Part shown: positions 53,280 to 64,000 of the stretch, in pieces | Layout of the letters: each line of letters begins with the position of its first letter | How positions within the stretch are numbered: position 1 is the first letter of the stretch | Source: Musa acuminata AAA Group | Taxonomy: Eukaryota; Streptophyta; Magnoliopsida; Zingiberales; Musaceae | Direction: 5' to 3' | Assembly: GCF_036884655.1 (NCBI RefSeq) | Contig: NC_088340.1 | Location: 9,194,501-9,258,500 of the forward strand | Length of the DNA: 64,000 bases | Position numbers and translations under genes: made by a program | Notes under the pieces: generated by a model | Seen by the model: only the letters and a program-made list of their open reading frames with translations | Told to the model about the DNA's origin: nothing | Database searches by the model: none

Positions 53280-54370
53280 ATTTGTCACAACCTTCAATTT
53301 GGTAGGCCAATCGGTTAGTAACATTACTGTCCATAAAATTATTAGTTCTAATGTTCTAAAGTTTCTCTAACTTTTATAGTTTGCAGGTTAGAGTAGTTGA
53401 CTAATGCATGCACTGTACGTATGATAGGTCCAACATCTTCATCAGAATCCATACCTTCATGATCGAAGTCTACGTTGTTAGCTTATGGTTCCTCCTCAAT
53501 TGGTTCAATCATCAAAAGTTGCATTTGTTTACATCAGTGCTCTATACTCCACTTTTCATCACAAAGCCAACACAAACCCTTCGCTGATCTTTTCTTGAGT
53601 TCTTCTCTTCGGATATTAGGGTTTTGGTAGGGAATAGATGGGGAGGGTGGCTTGCTGATCATCTGTTTATTGTCACTTCTATTTTGACGATTTTTCTTGC
53701 TAACTTTTTCCTTATACAAACATGCAAATGAGATTGTAGCCATCATAGTGTGGGATTAGCGAGCTTTGACTTTACACTGGATATCTGGATTAAGTCCTTT
53801 AACGAATGTTTCCACCCGTTATTATCCGTACCAATCTCTGGCTTGATTTAACAATCGTTCAAATCTATTATAATATTCGAGTACTATAGAAATTTAATAA
53901 ATTCTAATGAGCTGGTCATCAACATTTTCATAGTCAGATGATCCAAAGCGAACGAGAAGCTCTCTCTTGAATTGCTCCTATGATGGGACCCCATGGCAGG
54001 TTTCGTACCAATCATATCATTAGATTATATCTCCATCTAGTTGAATTGAAGCTATTTCCACTTTAGATTCTTTTGGAGTTCTATGAAAACGAAAAATTTT
54101 TCTGCCCTAAAGATCCAACTGGTCAGATCTCCATCTTTCAATCTTAGGAATTCCACCTTCATACGGGGTAACTTGTGTCCTATTCTTGGTTCCTTTTTTT
54201 TCGGTATCTCCAGGTTGGTTCAATGTAAGACTTGAACTTTCATCTTGTTGAAGCTTGCTGAAGCTCTCTAGTAGACTCCTTTTGAAATCATTAAGTGTTT
54301 CTTGTAGTCAGTTCTCAATTCTGGTTTTGAAGGCTTCTAGTTGAGCTTTCACTAAATTATCGGTAACCAT
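53280..54370 (-). pseudogene. Ty3/gypsy gag pseudogene
   Basis: From an ATG at 54370 the minus strand reads as chromodomain-clade-like gypsy gag in shifting frames. Recognisable pieces are a LVRFGSSDYENVDDQL stretch, a CLYKEKVSKKNR basic block and a zinc knuckle CWLCDEKWSIEH (53534-53575) continuing to RC. Many stops interrupt it, and what follows looks like a short decayed protease part. No polymerase region is present between it and the LTR, so the element is internally deleted. Confidence 0.7.
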
Positions 54371-55215
54371 TGCATAAGACTGTAGATTTGTAATCCTCGA
54401 CTCTTGTTTCTATTATCTAGTCAAGGGCATCAGTACTGCCCTATTCGGTGTGGTTGCTGTGAAGCTTGACCGGAGGCAGCGTTGAGGGCATGAGGAATCA
54501 TGAAGCTACCGAGGAAGTGAATGTCAAGAGCTGTGTAAGGGCTCGCTGCGGTCACTGGGTCACTGCAAGGAGGACGTTGTTGCCAAGGTTTAGAGGTAGT
54601 GGCGGCGGCATAGTTGGGAGCAGCATTGAAGGCATGAGGGATCACTGTGAGGCTGTCGAGGAAGCAGATGTCGAGAGTAGTGTGAGGGCTCACTATGTGC
54701 GTGACTTGAGGCAAAAGCGTCGCCACGAGCGACTGTGGTTATGACCCAAGGGAAGGCAGTAAGGATCGCGAGCAATGTTGGGCGCTACTAGCGGTGGCAT
54801 CTCCAGCGAAAGAAATGCTCTCCTGCAATAGCTAAGGAGAGAGATGGCAATGGAAGGGGTTGTAGATGCCGATCTCGCACGGTCACTACGTACGTAGCTA
54901 CAGCGAAAGGTGGGATGAGGCTTGAGCTTCTGCAATAAGAATACCGAGGATTGTAGTGAAAGGTAAGATCGAAGAAGAAGGGGTCGATTAGGAAGCCACG
55001 ACAATCGCACGATTGACTAGCATTAGACACCGATCGATCAAGAGCAGCTGTTGAGGGTTGGGAGGTGCGCTATTGGAAGGAGATGCTAGTAGCGTTGTCT
55101 CTAGTAAAGGCATGACTGAGGAGAGACGATGACTATAGAGATGCCGAGGACCATGGCTAGGAAATAAAGGCAGTGGCCCTTTCTCGCTTGAGCAGTATGG
55201 GGCGCAACTGTCAAC
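54371..55215 (-). other. Leader of the gypsy relic with a 147-bp internal duplication
   Basis: A GC-richer block. The phrase GGCAGCGTTGAGGGCATGAG (54474) recurs in altered form as AGCAGCATTGAAGGCATGAG (54621), each followed by ATCA, GAGGAAG and GTGTAAGGGCTC-like or GTGTGAGGGCTC-like words. Frames across it on both strands are not supported as genes. Confidence 0.5.
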
Positions 55216-56041
55216 TTTTTTTTTTTTATGATGATGATGGCTATGACGAAGTGTTGTGAGAAATTACAACGAGAATGTCGAGGATCGCTGCTCTGGTACT
55301 AAATGATAAGACTTCTAGGGTTTTATCATAGAAAAAGAGGAAAAAAATGGATGATCACTTCGAGGGGATCGGACTCCTTGATCACTTTAAGGGGATCAGC
55401 CTTCTAGGGTTTGTCAAAAGACTGAAATTATATTTCATTGATTGAAAGAAAGAAACAAATACATCCCTATTTATAGAGTTTAACCCTCGAGTTCATCAAG
55501 ACTTGGACTCTTAATACATAAATAAATATCAAATAAACCCCTATTCGACTCTTATTGGACTAGACAAACTCAATAAAGCATTATTCAAGCTCCTTGATCA
55601 CTAGACAAACTCAATCAAGACTTGGACTTTTTTTTTTTTTATGATGATGATGGCTGTGACGAAGTGTTGTGAGAAATTACAACGAGAATGTCGAGGATCG
55701 CTGCTCTGGTACTAAATGATAAGACTTCTAGGGTTTTATCATAGAAAAAGAGGAAAAAAATGGATGATCACTTCGAGGGGATCGGACTCCTTGATCACTT
55801 TAAGGGGATCAGCCTTCTAGGGTTTGTCAAAAGACTGAAATTATATTTCATTGATTGAAACAAAGAAACAAATACATCCCTATTTATAGAGTTTAACCCT
55901 CGAGTTCATCAAGACTTGGACTCTTTATACATAAATAAATATCAAATAAACCCCTATTCGACTCTTATTGGACTAGACAAACTCAACAAAGCATTATTCA
56001 AAGCTCAGAAAATAAAGGGATCATAATATTTTTTTCTCATA
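55216..56041 (-). repeat. Tandem duplication (413-bp units) of gypsy LTR plus primer-binding site
   Basis: Two nearly identical units, 55216-55628 and 55629-56041, each begin with a T run and ATGATGATGATGGCT and end in the LTR's U3-like part. On the minus strand each unit reads LTR (with a CTATAAATAGGG promoter word), then TAGTACCAGAGCAGCG, a primer-binding-site-like word after the LTR end ATCA. A 413-base period is exact at the ATGATGATG landmark (55228 and 55641). Confidence 0.9.
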
Positions 56042-59000
56042 TGGGTTGAGTTTTCCCGACTCATACACTTCGGATATATTCTGCCTTGTGTCTCACCATG
56101 GCAAGATTTTTTAAGCTTTCTAAGGTAGTCTTCGCACATTAATTGTTTTTACACTTTCTAAGGTAGTCTTTGCACATCAATCTTTTTTACGCTTTTGATG
56201 TGTCCCTTAACAACAATCCTGACTCACCACCTCGCCTTGATGCTTAATCCACTGTCTTTTCATGTTAAGGTAGCCTCTGAGTCGTCAAATCTATCTACTC
56301 GACTTAGTTCTTATGTCTTTACTTTGTTGCATCGTCAGGCTTATTCATCTAACTAGTCTTTTATTTGGGTAGGTCGACATCTTATTTTGGATATAGAGGT
56401 CTAATTGAGTTAGTATAGTCTTTCTAAAGTAATGAAACTTTTTTTCCTCGGCTTATAACTTACATCTTGAAATTTTTTTTTACCACTAGCCAAAGATGTA
56501 ATCACCGATAATTTCTCCCTTAATATAAATTAATTACTATAAATAATATATTGCTTTATTATTAACTTCTATGTTTGTGTACTATAGTTAAGGAAATGAT
56601 TAAAGTTGGTTTCCTTAATCATGTGGATAAGTTATGAATTCTATTAATCAATCAAATTATTAATTAATTTATTTCCTAATGAATGATTTGATTTTTAGGA
56701 AGTAAATAATTTACATTCCATTTTTATGTATGAACTATAAGAAATGAATATCATATTTCTTTCTTTGTGAAAGCAAAATAAAAATAAATTAAAAATTAAA
56801 TTAAATTATTACTTACCTTTTGGGGAGCTCTCATCTTCTCCTATATAAAGGGGACTACTTCTCCCTTATTCCTCATCGAGCCTAATAATGAGAGGATTGA
56901 GGATAGGACTTTCCGAGATGATGACATCAATGAAAGGATAATCGAGAAGAGGTAGAATCCTTTCTTTTTTAATTAGTTTAGATTTATCTTTTGAAATCTT
57001 GATGTTGAGATTGTTATAATTTTATGATGCTTAATGATGTTTTAATTTTAATTTTTCATGATTAGTAAAAATGATAATTGATTTGTAATGTTAGAATAAT
57101 TATTTGATTTATATTGATATTTGGAACTTAAGTGAATTTTAATATTAATTTAATTATTAAAATTCTTATTTTTTGGATTAATATAATAGTTCTAATTTAT
57201 TTAATTAGATATATTTATGTTTCAAGTATTATATATGAATTTCTATGATGCAATTAGTTTTAAATTTAAGATTATGAATTTAAAATTTTAATTAATAGAT
57301 TTAAGTTATTCTTTAATAATTTTAAATCTTGAAATCTAATTTGATAAGAGGAGTCTAATTAGGGTCTGGCTTGAGTTAGGTTGACCTGTCAGACCAGATC
57401 GACTCAACCTATGTGTTCATGTACGACCTAGCCCATGTGACCAAGTACATCTTGACACATATGACTAGGTATGACATAACACATGGGCCATGTACGACCC
57501 AACCCATGTGGTAAAGTATGACCCAGCCCAAGTGGCTACGCATGGGCTAGCTCATGCGGCTAGGTACGACCCAGTCCATGTGGTCAAATACGATCCAAAC
57601 TCATGTGTCTATGTACGATTAACTTGCGAGCTAAGCATGACATAATTCAATAGTAATGCTTAGCTCAACTTATGAGTGACGATTAGTCTAGTCCATGAAG
57701 TTAAGTTTGCCTAGCTATACGATTAGCATTAGACACATTACCGCTCCTCTATCTAGCCCGTTGTACCTTAGTTTAACTTATTACTTGGAATAGACATATA
57801 CAGCGGATGTGACACGTCCAAGACTCAGGTGGGTTAGTTTGATTTGGGCTAGCACTATACGACATAGTCCAATTTCCTCTCCCTTTATTAGTTTAAGCTC
57901 ATTAATTAACTAAATCAGATAGGTTTGATCGATTAAAGTCGATTTAGGATGATTCCATATTAACTTGACTAGTTCAAACCTACTTGTCCTAATCGAGATC
58001 AATCAAATCTAAATTAGACTAGTGTATGGTGATTCCAGATTGGTTCTATAAGGATTTGAGATTGGTTCTATTAGGTCATAATCGAATTGAGTTTGATTTA
58101 AGTCAATTGAGTTATTCCAATTAAGGTTGTAGTTGATTGAGGACTATTGAGAGATTAATGTTTCATGCCTTTATGATTTGAAGAATTTAAAAGTTTTATC
58201 TGAAGATATCATTTAAAAATAATTATTGGTTTTCTACTTTTCAAATTTTATAATATTGATATGATTATTATCATATAGTAGATATAGCTAGGCTAGTAGT
58301 TCACATTGGAAGTGCAATATGATGTGAAAGGAGCTACAGGCCTATCACAATTCGGAGCCACCAATTAACATAGTTTAGTCGATTTACATCAAGTAAGGTC
58401 TCTCATAATATTTAATCATATTGATTTCATGATGCATGCATGAGTAAATGAATGAGTGTAAATAAATGATCATAGATATTTATGTATCCCTACCGAGGGT
58501 AGACATGGTGATTCCTTTCAGGGATTAGTGGACCGTCAAACGTGATGGTTAGATGGTTCCTCCATCCGTTGTTGGAAGAAACATGTCTCCACTTGGGTGG
58601 GTGAGGGATATCACTTCATCCGTTATTAGGAGTGCGATATAGTTTATCTCTATCCGTTGTTAGGAGGAATCTATCCTATGGAATATGTCTCTACATCCGC
58701 TATTGAGAGAGTGCACGATTAGGTGATGTGCGCATTTGTTATTATATATATGTTGTATGTAGTTGATGCATCATTTTGTTTATTTTGTAAAAAATTATCA
58801 TCATTTTTCTTATGCATAAGTTTTATGATGAATCGATTTATTATTATTTCTTATTGAATTATTGATATTTGTTTATATTTCATGAATATTGAAGATTTTT
58901 TTAATAATTTTTTTGAGGTTTCTATCAGGTATGGTTGTTGATATGTTTTTATCTTATATTTATTTTTAGAGTAATCTATTACTTTGTAATATATCTGAAG

Positions 59001-59170
59001 CTTGGGTGGAAGTGACTTATGACCCTACCAAGAAGATATAATCCTTTTTCTAGGTAATAGAACATTTACTATTATAAAGACAAGGATTTGAATTCAAGAA
59101 CGAAGGGAAAAAAAAAGGAGAGAGTTTATTATATAAATTATGGATAATAAAATATTAATTTATTTTTTTT
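56042..59170. other. Unassigned AT-rich retroelement-like DNA
   Basis: No coding signal is seen. A promoter word CTATATAAAGGGG (56841-56853, plus) followed by a pyrimidine-rich stretch suggests an LTR. Four ATCCGTTGTT(A/G)GGAG-like words occur at 58564, 58618, 58652 and 58694 at irregular spacing. It may be the 3' part and LTR of the gypsy relic whose integrase lies at 59.2-60.0 kb. Confidence 0.45.
57421..57620. repeat. 24-bp minisatellite, nine degenerate units
   Basis: The phrase GTACGACCCAGCCCATGTGG recurs with starts at 57421, 57445, 57469, 57492, 57516, 57540, 57564, 57588 and 57613, that is every 24 bases give or take one. Units have drifted, and no unit-wide open frame survives. Confidence 0.8.
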
Positions 59171-59189
59171 TTATAAACATGGTAAACCA

Positions 59190-60015
59190 AGGGTTAATAT
59201 TTGAGACATAGTCACCCCGACCCAATCTCGAGAGATGCCTCAAGGGTAAGACGTCTTTAAGTTTACAATGTGTCATGTCCTTGGCAACACCCCTCCATTG
59301 GTTCGAGATGATAGGTTTTATCTGAAATGATCTAAATAACTCGATAGGACCCTTCCCAATTTAGCGTTAGTTTACCCAAGTCTAGTTAAGTTATTGACTT
59401 TAGCTTTTCAAAGCACTAAGTATATTTAATCTGGTTTCCCTAGAGCAAACATCTCGATTATAAAGCTTGGCCATCGTTTTCTTGTATATCAACGTCCTTA
59501 GTTGTGCTTCTAATATGGCTTTACTAATTAGGTTAAGTTTGGCCTAAAGTCCTTCAAAGATTTTATTATTAAAATTCTCAAATTGAGGTGTTAGAAAGAT
59601 TATCTCAAGTGATAGGATACCTCGGTACTGAAGGCTAAGCTAAATGGTGACTCTTCCGATATAATCTTAGGTGTCATTCAGAAGGCCAATAAGATACTTA
59701 ATAGCTCATCCATCCAATTATCTTTTGCTCCAATGATCCGCTTCTTTAACTCTTCAAGAATAGTTTGGTTGGTGATCTTGGTAAAACTATTAGTCTAAGG
59801 ATGAGCTACCGAGCTAAACTTTAGTTGAACTCCATAGGATTGACCAAACATTTTAAACTTCATATTGTTAAATTAAGTTTCAATATTGGTGATTATGACT
59901 CTCAAAATTTACGGGTGATAATATTCTTCCATACAAATCCTTCGACCTACTTCTCAATGATCAACACCATAGCTTAGCCTCCTCTCATTTCATAAAAATA
60001 GTCAACTCCAATGAT
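59190..60015 (-). pseudogene. Ty3/gypsy integrase relic
   Basis: The minus strand, near 59880-59600, reads the integrase core end (SYGVQLKFSSVAHP, ILEELKKRIIGAKDNWMDEL). It continues through a MAKLYNRDV stretch to a C-terminal VLPRT.HIVNLK motif near 59250, where a stop replaces the usual Trp. Stops replace conserved Gln and Tyr codons and frames shift several times. The motif order is the normal one for gypsy integrase. No reverse transcriptase was found upstream. Confidence 0.75.
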
Positions 60016-60429
60016 CAAAAACCTTTTGTTTATTAAATTTACATGTTTTACTTTTAAGATTATATATACTTTTATTGATAGTAGTAAAAAAACTAGAAAG
60101 TGATATTTTACTTTAGTCATACATATCTTGTATGCGTGGGACTAAGAGTAGAGTATTATAAGTTATGGTATCATAGCCCAAGTCATGAGTCATGTAGACC
60201 GTTAATATCTATAAAAGCATGGAACGAACTACTCAATTATCTTGTAGGTCTTAATAATTGAGTTGTATTGTTATTTTTTTATTAATATCTTGTAGGTCTT
60301 AACAATTGGTGGCTATGGTCTGAATGACTTAGAGATTAATCAGGAAGATATCATAAAAACCAGAGAGTACGCTAGTAGCTCTACTAATGTTCAAAACTTT
60401 CATAACTGATCTTCTTTCTAATAGGCGAA

Positions 60430-61340
60430 GATCAACTACCCTTGTTATAACTTTTTTTTTTCAGGCCTAGGAGAAAACCTCTACTCACTCTTTTACAAGA
60501 GATCTTTTACCTCTTATAACTTAGTATCACAACTAAACTCATGAAAGAGGAAGAGACTTAAACAATACTCAAATAGAGAGTTACAATACTTCACAAACTC
60601 AAGAGTAGATGCTCCATCAATCAAGCGTAAGTGTGATATTTATAGGCCTTAAAAGGCTTCAAGAATGATGCTGAAAAAATTAAATTATTGAAATTTCAGG
60701 GTATGAGCGGTAATACCGTTGACATTGGGCGATACTACCATTGTAAGTTTTGACATCGTAATTTTGGACTTTGATGGTACTACTATTACAAAATTTAAAT
60801 TCCAAATAGTATTACCATCGCCATAGGTAGTACTATTGCCGTCACTGACAAACATAAACAATGCTTATTTGTTGACTTAAGTTGTACCACAGCATGGGCC
60901 TATAGTACCATCACCCAAGCCTACTTTAGGCTACTAGTTTAGCTTTTTAATGGGTCTAATTCAACCTAACTGCATGCTCAATAACTTTTTTAATAAGTTG
61001 GTATTGTTTTCACATAATACCAACTCCAATTAACCCAAATGATCTTATCAAGACTTTGACAAATTATCTATAATCCGAACCTTTGACACATCGTCATTTC
61101 TTTCGGTATATCACCCATTCTATCAGTATATTGACTTTTTCACGATATCTAATCTTTCGACGTAATATATAATCCTTCCGGCATGATGTCGAACCTATAG
61201 CACGAAGTTTGATCTCCAGCATGTCGACCAATCCTTCAGCTCGATGTCTAATTTTCGACACGATAATTTCTCGATATAACGTTCGTCTCTCTTGCTCGAT
61301 AGTTGATCATTCAATGATCCGAGACCATGATTAAAGTATT
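60430..61340. other. Old LTR-like sequence, family unknown
   Basis: The stretch has low-complexity phrases of two kinds: GGTAGTACTA/TAATACC words (60690-60850) and TTTCGACACGAT/CTTTCGACGTAAT-type words repeated about every 25-30 bases (61080-61270). Both are typical of decayed LTRs. No gene is seen. Confidence 0.4.
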
Positions 61341-62459
61341 TTTTGTGTCACTTATCTTAAAAATATATTGGTCCAATAAACTCATTAATTGTTTTCCTCA
61401 TCAAAATTCGAGATTCAACACTTTCAACCTAGACTCCACGTGAAGACTACGTGTTAGATAATGATTGGTCAATGATATTTTTTTATCATTCTCTAATCTA
61501 TTTTGAAAAAATTATTAGATTGATTTAATCATTGAAATGATCTTTATCGAAAGCTGGTAATGAATTTCTCTTATAAAAAGAAAATCAGAAGATCTAATTA
61601 GAGGATTTTCAATATAGACTCTTTCAGTTACATTATTTTTTTAATAAAAAATAAGAAAGATTCATCTAAACTTGAAGATTTATTTTCATCTTGGGTTAAG
61701 ATTGATCAACTCCGATCATCTCCAAAATAATTCAGAGTAATGCTCAATTATAGGATTAATAAGTACTCGAATAATAAATTAGGTTACAAAATATATAAAT
61801 AAAGTTGAAATTAATAGGTAGATGTGAATATAGAATAGATATACCAATCAAAATTGAAATGGATTTAGATCCTTGGTGGCCAATCTAACACCACTTAGTG
61901 GTACATCAGATGGCCAATCTCGAACGTCTGCAACAAGTAAGCTGTCAATATCAGAAACAAAGCAATGAATCAATTGGCGTGCAAAGTTATGGATGAGTCC
62001 TTTGTTTGTATGTACAAATGGCGTGCATTGGACCGCCATCTTTTAACGTACAATTTATGGGCTAAAGACGATTCCTCTGCTCGTTGGAATCCTCGTTGGA
62101 TTCCACCATATTGTGCTGTTCCCACTCTTCCTTGCTCTTTCCCACCGTTGGAATTCCGAACTCGTTTTTGCATTATATATATATAATCATGAGATCTTTC
62201 CTATGTCTACAACAAGATTGTATTACTTGCTCCTAATCATGATTAATATTAACTCTCTTAATTTAAAATATTGATATTATCTGGACTACGACGATCAAAT
62301 CTATTAAATATCATGGATGGATTCGTTAATTTTGGTATTTTTTTAAATTCATATTTATAAAAATATTATTAGAATATTTTTTTACTAATCATATATAATA
62401 TAAATAATATTTTTTTAAATCTAATATCGAATTAATTAGCTCCTGAAGTTAATATTAAT
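61341..62459. other. Spacer without a supported gene
   Basis: AT-rich DNA. Opposing frames at 61848-62186 show no family features. A TATATATATA run sits near 62178. Confidence 0.5.
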
Positions 62460-62721
62460 CAAGGTCTGTCATACCGAAACGTACCGCTCGGTACGGGGGT
62501 ATGTATCGGTCCGACAGATTACCGGTACGCGGACTACCCAGTACTATTACAGTGCTATAGCATTATAGTGTAGCACTGCTATAGTATGAAAACATATATA
62601 ATTGTTCGGTACATCATGGTGTACTATTCGATACGCCCTGATGTACCGCTCGGTACACTGATACCGTACCGTACCAAATCTGGATCGAAACGTCAATACG
62701 ATACGATACGACGAACCTTAG
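62460..62721. mobile_element. hAT-type MITE, copy 4 (262 bp)
   Basis: It begins CAAGGTCTGTC and ends GAACCTTAG, flanked by ATATTAAT at 62452-62459 and 62722-62729, a perfect 8-bp duplication. The right terminus CCTTAG differs by one base from the family CCTTG. The interior matches copy 1 closely (CATACCGAAACGTACCGCT, GTACCGGTACGCGGAC order, CCGTACCGTACC). Confidence 0.88.
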
Positions 62722-62729
62722 ATATTAAT

Positions 62730-63431
62730 AACCTTCAAAGGTTAGCTTAATCGAGTTTTGGTTGTGCGAGAATCTTTGTCTGTTTGATTGACAATACTTT
62801 TTTTAAGTGAAGTCAAACTTTGATGTCCCTCATCCGATAATAACAAGATCTATGTTGGTCAGTCAAACCTTCAAATTAGGAAAATAGAGATGCGATTACA
62901 TTTGGCTAAGCAAGGAAAGGATATTTGTTGAAGTTGATGCCAAAGGATTTAGATCCTGCATGAAACACTACAAGTCTTATGAGATATAATTTTGTCCTCT
63001 TGAGCATGTTTAATAATTTTTATATCTCTTACGTGTTTAGGGACGACAATCAGTGTATTAACGGCATTATAATTCTTTTTTTTTTAGAGAGAAAATTGGC
63101 CATTTATTCTTTTTTGTGTGCTGATCTCCACAGTACAATCAATAGGTTAACTTTTAAAAAATTATTAAAAAATACATTGAATTGAAAAAAAAATATTTTT
63201 TTATTCTGATTATTACTAAAATAATGGAGATATTTTGGTCTGTTCAATCTAGTTGGCAGCCTTGTGTGATGCAAATGTTTCCTTGATCACAAATTGTATT
63301 TGATTACTTGAATATGAATTTGATTATCATTGTTAAAATTAAATCAAAAATATTAAACATCTAATTTTATAATTTTCAAGAAGAGAAGTGATAATATAAA
63401 TATAAACATAAACATATATACAAACGTATAT

Positions 63432-63526
<95 letters not shown>

Positions 63527-63640
63527 TTTATAATTTTTTTGGGGATAGATAATACGGTAAAATTAAAAGGGCACATAAGTAATTTTGATAATATAGTTAA
63601 AATAGCAATAGAAAAGGGGGGAAGTTCGAGTCAAACTTTA
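62730..63640. other. Spacer with a (TA)n microsatellite upstream of the right-edge gene
   Basis: AT-rich DNA with no coding signal. A TA run of about 89 bases lies at 63436-63524. Confidence 0.6.
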
Positions 63641-63871
63641 TGGGCTTACGGCGGTTCGCACAAAGAGAGTGAGAGAACGACCGTCGGCATTGTTCTGGTC
63701 GTCTTCTTCCTCTTTCTCACCCTCGTCTCTCGTCTCTTCTCTTCCCGTCCTCCCTTATCTCTTTCTCTCTCCGCTCCAAATCCAAAGACCCGAAGACCTT
63801 TCAGAGCCGTAGCCGCCGTCGCCTGTCTTCCTCACTCTCGCTCCGCCAAATCGCACGGGTTCGAATCAGCC

Positions 63872-64000
63872 ATGCCGTCCGCTTTTTCCAAGTGTCCTCT
63901 CTTTTATCTCCTGTCCGGTCTCAGATTCTTGGTCGTGCATTCCGTGTTGGCTTCCTTGTCCTCCACAATCGATCGGTTTATGTCGAGTAGAGTACGGTCG
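63872..64000 (+). CDS. Possible start of a gene cut by the right edge, product unknown
   Basis: After 63640 the sequence changes to GC- and CT-rich, as in plant core promoters and 5' UTRs (CTCTTCTCTTCCC, TCTCTTTCTCTCTCC). The first ATG after it (63872, context GCCATGC) opens a frame of 43 codons to the window end: MPSAFSKCPLFYLLSGLRFL, then a hydrophobic stretch, then basic residues, compatible with an organelle presequence. I do not recognise the protein. The ATG could instead belong to an upstream ORF. Confidence 0.35.
   Translation, partial: MPSAFSKCPLFYLLSGLRFLVVHSVLASLSSTIDRFMSSRVRS

Noticed and set aside
54430..55030. Group of open frames up to 105 codons
   Set aside because: They fall in the leader of the gypsy relic and contain an internal duplication; no domain or start context supports a gene.

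Overview
This is plant nuclear DNA. Genes with introns sit in AT-rich spacer full of TA and TC microsatellites, MITEs and decayed LTR retrotransposons. The proteins look monocot-like, and I would guess a banana relative (Musaceae). That is an inference from the protein and repeat style, not proven here.

Left part (1-26.2 kb) is the gene-rich arm. In order it holds: the 5' end of a plastid-type lipoxygenase gene running off the left edge (minus strand); a complete nine-exon TBCC-domain protein gene (minus, 581 codons, rebuilt exon by exon); a two-exon RABA4-type small GTPase (minus); a two-exon DYW-class PPR protein (plus, apparent counterpart of Arabidopsis At3g13770); a single-coding-exon A20/AN1 stress-associated protein with a 5'-UTR intron (minus); and a 66-residue AGP23-like arabinogalactan peptide (minus). 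They look like independent housekeeping or stress genes with their own promoters. I see no pathway cluster.

Middle part (26.2-45.9 kb) is mostly non-coding. It has a hAT-type MITE, a promoter-like site with a 19-codon ORF near 29.1 kb, several microsatellites, and one clear gene: a two-exon WIP-type C2H2 zinc-finger transcription factor at 40.85-42.35 kb (minus).

Right part (45.9-63.6 kb) is a retrotransposon graveyard. A Ty1/copia element (5' LTR, primer-binding site, leader, gag, protease, start of integrase) carries a solo LTR of its own family inside gag, flanked by a perfect 5-bp duplication. It abuts a minus-strand Ty3/gypsy relic with a polypurine tract, a gag zinc knuckle and a tandemly duplicated LTR-plus-leader. 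Beyond are a second gypsy relic (integrase, minus), a 24-bp minisatellite and unassigned LTR-like DNA. The last 350 bases look like the promoter, 5' UTR and start of another gene on the plus strand.

The most notable non-genic signal is a family of four elements rich in CGGTACGG/CCGTACCG (6.7, 7.3, 26.9 and 62.5 kb). Each has CA(A/G/T)GG termini and an 8-bp flanking duplication, which marks them as hAT-superfamily MITEs. I found no CRISPR, tRNA or rRNA gene, no pararetrovirus, and no sign of a new multi-gene system.
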